DNA of 7,689 nt, from positions 5,614-13,302 of the forward strand of contig PMYY01000080.1 in assembly GCA_003170655.1 (NCBI GenBank). The letters run 5' to 3'. The translations under genes and the position numbers were made by a program. Positions 1 to 5,911 of the stretch are shown piece by piece. Position 1 is the stretch's first letter. Each line of letters begins with the position of its first letter. The notes beneath the pieces were generated by a model. It was not told the origin of the DNA. It saw only the letters and a program-made list of their open reading frames with translations, and ran no database searches. This DNA comes from Nitrospiraceae bacterium (GTDB lineage Bacteria; Nitrospirota; Thermodesulfovibrionia; Thermodesulfovibrionales; Dissulfurispiraceae).

Positions 1-276
1 CAGCCGTTCGAGTATCTGGTCGATAGTGAGTTCGAAGGAGCCTTCCTCGTCCTTGGAGCGGCTGAAGGCGCAGAACTTGCACCGGTTCACACAGATATTG
101 GTCGGATTTATGTGGCGGTTGACGATGAAATAGGCTTTCTTACCGTTCTTTCGTTCGGCGGCTTCCGCTGCCACCCTCCCGATCCCAAAGATATCATCGT
201 GCTTAAACAAACCGACTGCTTCTTCATACGAGAGCCTTCCGCCTCCTTTGATCCTGTCCGAAATTACCTTTAGCAT
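1..276 (-). CDS. mqnE: Aminofutalosine synthase MqnE, N-terminal part (radical SAM; truncated by window edge)
   Basis: Reading the minus strand from the ATG at 276-274 gives 92 open codons that leave the window at base 1, so only the N-terminus is seen. Residues 57-71 read NPTNICVNRCKFCAF, with the CX3CX2C cysteines at C62, C66 and C69 that hold the radical SAM 4Fe-4S cluster. The preceding NRH and the flanking NPTN are as expected for MqnE; MqnC usually has an NYTN-type lead-in. By family knowledge MqnE is a cytosolic enzyme that joins a SAM-derived adenosyl radical to 3-[(1-carboxyvinyl)oxy]benzoate to make aminofutalosine, an early step of futalosine-route menaquinone synthesis. The ATG is well placed, because MqnE proteins normally begin about this far before the cluster motif. 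No Shine-Dalgarno is visible upstream. The gene is divergent from the uvrA-like gene across 43 bp. CofH or MqnC is a less likely alternative. Confidence 0.82.
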   Translation of the reverse strand, partial: MLKVISDRIKGGGRLSYEEAVGLFKHDDIFGIGRVAAEAAERKNGKKAYFIVNRHINPTNICVNRCKFCAFSRSKDEEGSFELTIDQILERL

Positions 277-281
277 TTTTA

Positions 282-310
282 ATTATAAAACAAAGAAATC
301 AAAATGTTAA
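282..310 (-). promoter_or_regulatory. Candidate sigma70-type promoter for mqnE
   Basis: On the minus strand a -35-like TTAACA (310-305) is followed by exactly 17 bases and a perfect -10 TATAAT (287-282). Transcription would be expected to start about six or seven bases further on, near 275-276, which is the A or T of the mqnE start codon. This would make the mRNA leaderless or nearly so, in line with the lack of a Shine-Dalgarno. The region is AT-rich, so a chance match is possible. Confidence 0.55.
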
Positions 311-319
311 AATATTAAA

Positions 320-3109
320 ATGTTGACAAGAGAATTGATCATCGAAGGCGCACGGCAGAACAACCTCAAAAACTTGAACCTGAGGCTGCCTCATAACAAG
401 ATTATCGCCATAACCGGCGTTTCAGGATCGGGAAAGTCTTCGCTTGCCTTCGACACGATCTTCGCTGAAGGCCAGTGGCGTTTCATCGAATCACTCTCTA
501 CCTACGCCCGCCTCTTTCTGGAGAAACTCGACCGCCCAGATGTCGACAGCATCCGCAACATTCGTCCGGCCATCGCCCTCGAACAGAAGAACCCTGTCAG
601 AGGAGCACGTTCTACCGTCGGCACTCTCACTGAACTCTATGATCTTTTCAGGGTGCTCTATTCGAAGATTGCAGTCCCATACTGCCCGAAATGCGGCGGG
701 GAGATCAGGAACTGGGACAGCTCTCAAATCGTCATCGAATTGCTCGAAAATTATTTAAATGAGCGGGCGCTCATAACCTTCGAAACAGGCGAGCCGCTCG
801 CATCACTCTCCAGCCGCGGCTTCCACCGGCTGCTCTTGAACAATGAGGTCAGGGAGATTGATGATTTGAAGTTGCAGTCAGCTGATGCAGGGGCGCATCA
901 CGATACACCCGCCCAGCAACGTCATGTCGTTGTCCTCGATCGGCTTGTCATACAGGACGAACCGAGGCTTGCCGATTCGATCGAAAATGCCTGGCGTGAG
1001 GGCAGAGAACTTATGTCGGTGGTCCTCGTCCGCAGCGATAAAGGCGGAGAAGTGAATTTGAGACCGCTCCAGTTTTCTTCGAAAAATGTATGCGACGAGT
1101 GCGGTATCTCTGTCCCGGAACCGTCGCCGATCCTCTTTTCCTTCAACCATCCTCTTTGCGCATGCCCGGAGTGCAAGGGGTTCGGCAATATACTGAAATA
1201 TGATGAAGATCTGATCATCACCGATAAGCAGCTCTCACTTGCCGAGGGCGCTATCGAACTCTGGGAGAGGCCGGGGTATCACTGGTGGAAGAACCAGCTG
1301 ATCAGAGGAGCAAAAAAAGCGGGCATAGATGTCTCCAAACCATATAATGAGCTCACAGATACGGAACGGGAGTCGGTATTCCAAGGTAATGGAAAGTTCC
1401 ACGGCGTAAATGCATTTTTCGAAGAGCTTGAAAATAAACGGTACAAACTCCATGTAAGGGTCTTACTGAGCAGGTTCCGAAGCCCTGTGACCTGTCCGAA
1501 GTGCCACGGAAAGAGGCTCTGCGAAGAAGCCCTGACGTACAAAATAGAAGGCCTGGATATAGCCGATCTCTCCTTGAAACCGCTGGGACAGCTTTCACAT
1601 TGGTTCTCCGATATCCATTTATCTCCAATGCAGCGCGATATCGCTAAAGAAGCTATCAAGCAGATAACGCTGAAGCTGGATTTTCTCATCAAAGTCGGGG
1701 TCGATTACCTGACACCGGCGCGGCAGGCAAAGACCCTTTCCGGCGGCGAATACCAGAGGGTGAACCTTTCTAATCAGCTTGCGGCGGCGCTAACAGGGAC
1801 TCTTTATGTGCTGGATGAACCGACGATAGGCCTTCATCCGCGGGACACCAGGCGCATTGCAGACATAATGTATCAGCTGGCCTCCCTCGGGAATACGATC
1901 ATCGTGGTCGAACATGACAGGGATATTATAGCTGCGAGCGACTGGGTGGTCGAACTCGGCCCCGGAGGCGGGCACTTGGGCGGAGATATCGTCTTTTCCG
2001 GCCCGATCAATGAATTTATGAAGGCTGATACTCGTACGGCAAAGTACCTGCGGGGTGAAGGTCCGAAAGAAGCCCCCAGGAGGCGCGATGCAAAAAGACG
2101 CTCTTCTCTGTCGCCCTCATATTTCATCACTCTCTCGGGCGCAACAGGAAACAATCTTTCAAACATCGCTGTCCATTTCCCTGTCGATGCACTGACGGTC
2201 GTTTCAGGCGTATCCGGATCGGGCAAGAGCAGTCTGATCGTAGAAACGCTCTTCAATGCTGTCGCACGCCACTTCAGGATTGAATCAGATCCTCCGCTGC
2301 CCCATATGAAAATCGAGGGGCTCGATAAAATTAAAGGGGTAAGGCTCATCGATCAGAGCCCGGTCGGAAGAACTCCAAGGTCGAACCCGCTGACATATCT
2401 GAAAATATTCGAACCAATACGCAAGCTTTTTTCTAAGCAGCCTGAGGCAAGGGCTCATGGGTACACCCCCGGTTTTTTTTCGTTCAATGTGCCGGGCGGC
2501 AGGTGCGACACCTGCAAGGGCGAAGGATACCAGAAGATGGAGATGTATTTCTTCGAGGATATATTTGTGACATGCGAGGACTGCAAAGGCAGGAGGTACA
2601 AGGAAGAGACCCTGCGCGTGACCTACCAGGGCAAAAACATAAACGATGTCCTAGGCATGACCGTTGATGAAGCGTACGCATTTTTCGCTTCAATACCGGA
2701 TATCTGTTCCCGTATGGAAATGCTCAGAAGCATCGGACTGGGATATCTGGTACTCGGGCAGCCTGCCACCACACTGTCGGGCGGGGAGGCGCAGAGATTG
2801 AAGATATGCGCTGAATTGTCGCGCGCATCTTCCCGCGGCGTGCTCTACATCCTGGATGAGCCAACCGTTGGATTACACCATGACGATGTGCTCATGCTGC
2901 TGGAGATCATATTCAGACTGGTTGATTCTGGCAACACGGTTGTAATTATCGAGCATAATCTTGATATCATAGGAAGAGCGGACTGGGTCATAGACCTCGG
3001 TCCGGAAGGAGGCGACAGAGGAGGCTCCGTCGTCTTCGAAGGGACGCCAGAAGGGCTGCAGGGGTCTTTACTCTCTTATACAGGACGCTATCTCAAGGAG
3101 TATTCATAA
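320..3109 (+). CDS. uvrA: Divergent UvrA-family ABC ATPase (excinuclease subunit A paralogue)
   Basis: The 929-residue protein has the full tandem UvrA layout, close to the usual ~940. The first ATPase half has Walker A GVSGSGKSS (33-41), signature LSGGE (473-477) and Walker B LDEPTIGLH (498-506). The second half has Walker A (630-638), signature (819-823) and LDEPTVGLH (845-853). Zinc-module cysteines are present at C258/C261...C282/C285 and C729/C732...C752/C755, with further CPKC motifs at 122-125 and 392-395. UvrA normally finds bulky DNA lesions and loads UvrB in nucleotide excision repair. Several details differ from housekeeping UvrA: EQKNPVRGARSTVGT at 88-102, LSGGEYQR instead of LSGGEAQR in the first signature, and a shortened, altered region (about 130-245) where the UvrB-binding domain lies. 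A second-class UvrA paralogue is therefore likely. The start is the ATG at 320. An earlier ATG at 304 stops after four codons, and no Shine-Dalgarno is seen. A VOC-fold gene follows after 2 bp, apparently in the same operon. Confidence 0.9.
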   Translation: MLTRELIIEGARQNNLKNLNLRLPHNKIIAITGVSGSGKSSLAFDTIFAEGQWRFIESLSTYARLFLEKLDRPDVDSIRNIRPAIALEQKNPVRGARSTVGTLTELYDLFRVLYSKIAVPYCPKCGGEIRNWDSSQIVIELLENYLNERALITFETGEPLASLSSRGFHRLLLNNEVREIDDLKLQSADAGAHHDTPAQQRHVVVLDRLVIQDEPRLADSIENAWREGRELMSVVLVRSDKGGEVNLRPLQFSSKNVCDECGISVPEPSPILFSFNHPLCACPECKGFGNILKYDEDLIITDKQLSLAEGAIELWERPGYHWWKNQLIRGAKKAGIDVSKPYNELTDTERESVFQGNGKFHGVNAFFEELENKRYKLHVRVLLSRFRSPVTCPKCHGKRLCEEALTYKIEGLDIADLSLKPLGQLSHWFSDIHLSPMQRDIAKEAIKQITLKLDFLIKVGVDYLTPARQAKTLSGGEYQRVNLSNQLAAALTGTLYVLDEPTIGLHPRDTRRIADIMYQLASLGNTIIVVEHDRDIIAASDWVVELGPGGGHLGGDIVFSGPINEFMKADTRTAKYLRGEGPKEAPRRRDAKRRSSLSPSYFITLSGATGNNLSNIAVHFPVDALTVVSGVSGSGKSSLIVETLFNAVARHFRIESDPPLPHMKIEGLDKIKGVRLIDQSPVGRTPRSNPLTYLKIFEPIRKLFSKQPEARAHGYTPGFFSFNVPGGRCDTCKGEGYQKMEMYFFEDIFVTCEDCKGRRYKEETLRVTYQGKNINDVLGMTVDEAYAFFASIPDICSRMEMLRSIGLGYLVLGQPATTLSGGEAQRLKICAELSRASSRGVLYILDEPTVGLHHDDVLMLLEIIFRLVDSGNTVVIIEHNLDIIGRADWVIDLGPEGGDRGGSVVFEGTPEGLQGSLLSYTGRYLKEYS
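3095..3100 (+). promoter_or_regulatory. Ribosome binding site of the VOC-family gene, inside the end of uvrA
   Basis: AAGGAG lies 11 bases before the ATG at 3112, within the last codons of the uvrA-like gene. It supports that start and suggests the small gene is translated from the uvrA mRNA. The spacing is slightly longer than optimal. Confidence 0.6.
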
Positions 3110-3111
3110 AT

Positions 3112-3504
3112 ATGCTGCTGAAAAGAATAACCCCTGCCCTTATGGTAGAAGACATAAAGGCGACCATTGCCTTTTATGAGGACTTGCTCGGGTTCGAACT
3201 CGTCCTTACAGTCCCGTCGAAAGACCAGATCGATTGGGCGCTTATGAAATGTGGAGAAGTCGAGATCATGTTCCATTCAAAGACCGGCCACGCTGCAAAG
3301 AAAGATCATGACAGGGCAGGCACACTTACCTTCCATTTAGAGGGTGAAGGCGTTAAAGAGCTCTATGATGCCCTGAGAACCAAGGCCAAGATCACTCGCC
3401 ATCTCTACCCAACTTTTTATGGAACGAACGAATTTTCAATGCTGGACTGCAACGGATGTGTCCTCGTTTTTTCCGAGAAAATAGAGAAGGCAGAGGAATT
3501 TTAA
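3112..3504 (+). CDS. Small VOC-superfamily (glyoxalase/bleomycin-resistance fold) protein
   Basis: This 130-residue protein fits a single VOC unit of two beta-alpha-beta-beta-beta modules. The first contains PALMVEDIKATIAFYEDLLGF (split here as residues 8-20 and 21-28). The second contains LTFHLEG (72-78) and ends in the family-typical SMLDCNGCVLVFSE (109-122). VOC proteins act as dimers, either as metal enzymes (glyoxalase I, extradiol dioxygenases) or as drug-binding proteins that sequester bleomycin-type compounds. The first-strand histidine that usually ligates the metal is not seen (P8-A9 at that place), although E122 is present. That favours a binding protein or an atypical enzyme over a classic glyoxalase I. 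The gene starts 2 bp after the uvrA-like stop with its own ribosome binding site, so it is probably cotranscribed. A link to genotoxin tolerance is inferred from this context only. Its stop overlaps that of the convergent lpxK. Confidence 0.8.
   Translation: MLLKRITPALMVEDIKATIAFYEDLLGFELVLTVPSKDQIDWALMKCGEVEIMFHSKTGHAAKKDHDRAGTLTFHLEGEGVKELYDALRTKAKITRHLYPTFYGTNEFSMLDCNGCVLVFSEKIEKAEEF
3501..3504. other. Shared TTAA carrying the stop codons of two convergent genes
   Basis: The VOC gene stops with TAA at 3502-3504 on the plus strand, and lpxK stops with TAA at 3503-3501 on the minus strand. The genes therefore overlap by 4 bp in a palindromic TTAA. There is no room for an intergenic terminator, and I see no GC-rich hairpin with a T-run immediately beside it. 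Confidence 0.9.
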
Positions 3505-4499
3505 AGCGCGAGCAGCTTGAACACTTCGTTATAGAAACTCTTGGCGATACTAAACCCTATCTCGATTGACAGCAGATTACGCGGAACGCACTTTAACTCT
3601 CGTATCTTCACCATGTCCTTCTCAGTTGTGAGCAGGAACTCCGCCCCGAGCCTCTTGCCTTTTTCTTCGAGCCCGCTGATGTCCTCGCGGACATAACGAT
3701 AATGATCGCGGTACTGCTTCAATTCGACAATCCCGCAGCCGAGATGGGAAAGAGTCTTTTTGAAAGATGCCGGATTGGCGATCCCGCAGAAGGCCAGGAC
3801 CTTCACGCCTTTCAGCAAACTGGAGGCCGCCACAGTCCCATCAGCCTTTCGTATATCTGTAACCTCATGGGTCGCGTAAAAAACGGAGGCATCTTTATTT
3901 ATTTTGTGAAGTTCAAGGGCAAGGGCCTCATTTCTGGCTTTCGTAATCACAAGAATATCAGCATCCTTCAACTCGGCAAGCGGACCACGCAGAGGACCGA
4001 CCGGCAGCATCTTCCTGTTGCCGAAAGGGTCCTGCCCATCCACCAGGACGATGTCGATATCCTTGCTCAGACGCCAATGCTGGAATCCGTCATCGAGGAT
4101 GAAGAGAAGATCCGGATCATCCCCCCAAGGCTGCTGCATGGCAAAGAGACCTCCCTCATGCCGGTCGGCCGATTTCACCACCGGGACACCCTTCAATCTT
4201 CCAGCCATCACTACAGGCTCATCACCGGCCTCTTCCACCGATAGGAGAACAGAAGAACCGTCACTCACCAAACAAGGCCCTTTAGCCTTTCCCCTGTAAC
4301 CTCGTGTCAAGATCACCGGGCGGTATCCTCTCTTCTTCGCTTCTTCGGCCACGGCAATTGCAGCAGGTGTCTTACCGGTCCCCCCTAAAGTAAGGTTTCC
4401 AATGCTGATCACCTTGCGGGGAAGTCTTTTCTGCTTACTGAGCGAGTGTCTTTTCTTGGCTGTATACCCGAGGTAGTAGAGAAACTCAACCGCGGTCAT
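3501..4499 (-). CDS. lpxK: Tetraacyldisaccharide 4'-kinase (lipid A biosynthesis)
   Basis: The 332-residue protein matches LpxK in length and motifs. GNLTLGGTGKTP (34-45) is the Walker A loop, ILTRGYRG (63-70) follows it, then GDEP (92-95), the catalytic-region DDGFQH (136-141), and LPVGPLRGP (165-173). FCGIANPASF (237-246), DHYRY (265-269) and TTEKDMVK (291-298) complete the C-terminal half. The family uses a conserved Asp in DDGFQH with a conserved His in the DHY motif, and both are present. LpxK phosphorylates the 4' position of the lipid A disaccharide precursor at the inner face of the cytoplasmic membrane, so the organism should have lipid A. The N-terminal stretch before the P-loop (about 33 residues) is a little short but has the expected hydrophobic/basic membrane-contacting character. 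The start overlaps the upstream HD-GYP stop as ATGA, with no clear Shine-Dalgarno, which suggests reinitiation by coupled translation. The neighbours are not other lpx genes, which is unusual. Confidence 0.93.
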   Translation of the reverse strand: MTAVEFLYYLGYTAKKRHSLSKQKRLPRKVISIGNLTLGGTGKTPAAIAVAEEAKKRGYRPVILTRGYRGKAKGPCLVSDGSSVLLSVEEAGDEPVVMAGRLKGVPVVKSADRHEGGLFAMQQPWGDDPDLLFILDDGFQHWRLSKDIDIVLVDGQDPFGNRKMLPVGPLRGPLAELKDADILVITKARNEALALELHKINKDASVFYATHEVTDIRKADGTVAASSLLKGVKVLAFCGIANPASFKKTLSHLGCGIVELKQYRDHYRYVREDISGLEEKGKRLGAEFLLTTEKDMVKIRELKCVPRNLLSIEIGFSIAKSFYNEVFKLLAL

Positions 4500-5911
4500 A
4501 CGTACGATTCGAGCAGATATTCGGAAAGGTTAATGTCATATTTATTTGAATCGAGGGTTTTTTTGATTGTCCTGCGATATCGGTCGTCAAGCCCTCTATC
4601 CGTAAGATCGACAAAGGTGTTCTCAACCTTCTGTCCCTGACTGTCGGCAACCAAAACAATGATCGGCCTGTCAGGATGCATGGAATTGCCGCGATATACC
4701 ACTCCAAGTTCACGTGTATCAAGGGCCACAAATGTGCCGATGGGAAATACCCCTATCATCTTGATGAACATCTTGATCAGCGTCGGATCTACATCTTTTC
4801 CGGCGCTTTGAAGGAGGATATGGAGCGCCTCTTCAGGAGGCTTAGGGCTGCGCGAGTAAACCCTTGCGGATGTCATGGCGTCAAACCTGTCGGTGATTGT
4901 AACTATGTTGGAATAGAAGTCCAGCCGATGGGACTCCGGCACGTCGGGATATCCGGATCCGTCATAATTCAGATGGTGTTCGTATGCAACGATGGCGCTT
5001 CTGATCGTTAAAGCATCCATTTTCATAGTAGCCAGTATCTTTTTGACGCCCTCTTCAGGATGACGCCTCATGATTTCCCACTCGTTATTGTCGAATGACG
5101 ACGGTTTGTTCAGAATGCCGTCCGGAATGGTTACCTTACCGACGTCGTGGAGAAAGGCTGCTATTCCGAGTTCGGACAATTTCTTTTTGTTCAATCCAAG
5201 CTTCATGCCGAGGGCTATGGACAGAATGCTAACATTGACCGAATGATGATAAGTATATTCATCATAGTCCTTTATCGCAGTCATGCTGATGAGCATCTGC
5301 TCTTCCTCTAGTATCAAATCGACAAGAGAGTTGACGACAAGCCTAGCCTTTTTTACGTCGACATTTTCGGCGCCTACCTTTATCCGGCCGACAACGGTTT
5401 TCAAATGGGATACCGCATTGAAATAAGTCCGTCTGAGCGTATGCCTCTTGTCGACGATCTCGCCCTCCCGCGCCTGCTTGAGGGCCCCGATGTTGATGGA
5501 ATCGATGGTTTCGACGGCCCCTTTCAGGCTGACAAAAGGAGAGTCGGAGGTTGGGCATGACAGGAATGCCCTAATAAAGTCCTGAAGATCACGGCGCGAT
5601 ATCGTATCGTTGAAAGTTATGCTGCCAAGTCCGCGTTTTCGGAACTCTTCCATCAGGAAATCGAAATTCACATAGTACTGGACAGTGTAGCGAATTCGCG
5701 CTTCGTTAAAATGAAAATATTCGCCCAGAAGTTCAATGACGATCGATTGTTCATTTCGCAGCACCGGGGTGACCATCTCCACAAAAGAATCCACTGCTTT
5801 GACCACTGCTTGATTGTCCGCGTTGTATGTCTGGCCTATCTTGAGAATAATAGCAAATCTGTTGACTATGTCCTTTGCTTCCCTGATTGCCTGTGGGCGC
5901 GGGTTATGCAT
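4496..5911 (-). CDS. HD-GYP domain protein (putative cyclic-di-GMP phosphodiesterase)
   Basis: The 471-residue protein has three parts. Residues about 20-117 form an alpha/beta domain related to the N-terminus of the adjacent HEAT-repeat protein. Residues about 185-385 are an HD-GYP domain. A short, probably beta-rich tail (about 388-440, FPIGTFVALDTRELGVVY) is common after HD-GYP domains. All expected metal-site positions are visible: E218 and H222 before the first helix pair, H255-D256 (HD), H284, H312-H313 and D341. GYP is at 320-322 and the conserved K is at 259. This complete set, including the glutamate, suggests an active enzyme. By family knowledge HD-GYP proteins hydrolyse c-di-GMP or related cyclic dinucleotides. 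The usual HHE of the GYP motif reads HHL here (E replaced by L314). No membrane segment or receiver domain is seen, so it is likely cytosolic. The ATG at 5911 overlaps the upstream gene by 8 nt and has a good ribosome binding site. lpxK follows with a 4-nt overlap. Confidence 0.9.
   Translation of the reverse strand: MHNPRPQAIREAKDIVNRFAIILKIGQTYNADNQAVVKAVDSFVEMVTPVLRNEQSIVIELLGEYFHFNEARIRYTVQYYVNFDFLMEEFRKRGLGSITFNDTISRRDLQDFIRAFLSCPTSDSPFVSLKGAVETIDSINIGALKQAREGEIVDKRHTLRRTYFNAVSHLKTVVGRIKVGAENVDVKKARLVVNSLVDLILEEEQMLISMTAIKDYDEYTYHHSVNVSILSIALGMKLGLNKKKLSELGIAAFLHDVGKVTIPDGILNKPSSFDNNEWEIMRRHPEEGVKKILATMKMDALTIRSAIVAYEHHLNYDGSGYPDVPESHRLDFYSNIVTITDRFDAMTSARVYSRSPKPPEEALHILLQSAGKDVDPTLIKMFIKMIGVFPIGTFVALDTRELGVVYRGNSMHPDRPIIVLVADSQGQKVENTFVDLTDRGLDDRYRRTIKKTLDSNKYDINLSEYLLESYV

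Noticed and set aside
285..290. TATAAA as a -10 element for uvrA on the plus strand
   Set aside because: No convincing -35 lies 16-18 bp upstream; the best candidate (TTACCT, 264-269) gives a 15-bp spacer. I therefore did not call a uvrA promoter.
1279..2349. Long minus-strand open frames (1279-1692, 137 codons; 1873-2349, 158 codons) inside the uvrA-like gene
   Set aside because: They lie wholly antisense to a strongly conserved UvrA frame, and their translations show no recognisable domain or clear ribosome binding site.
3702..4244. Plus-strand 180-codon open frame opposite lpxK
   Set aside because: It is antisense to well-conserved LpxK motifs, has no recognisable domain, and looks like a codon-bias shadow.
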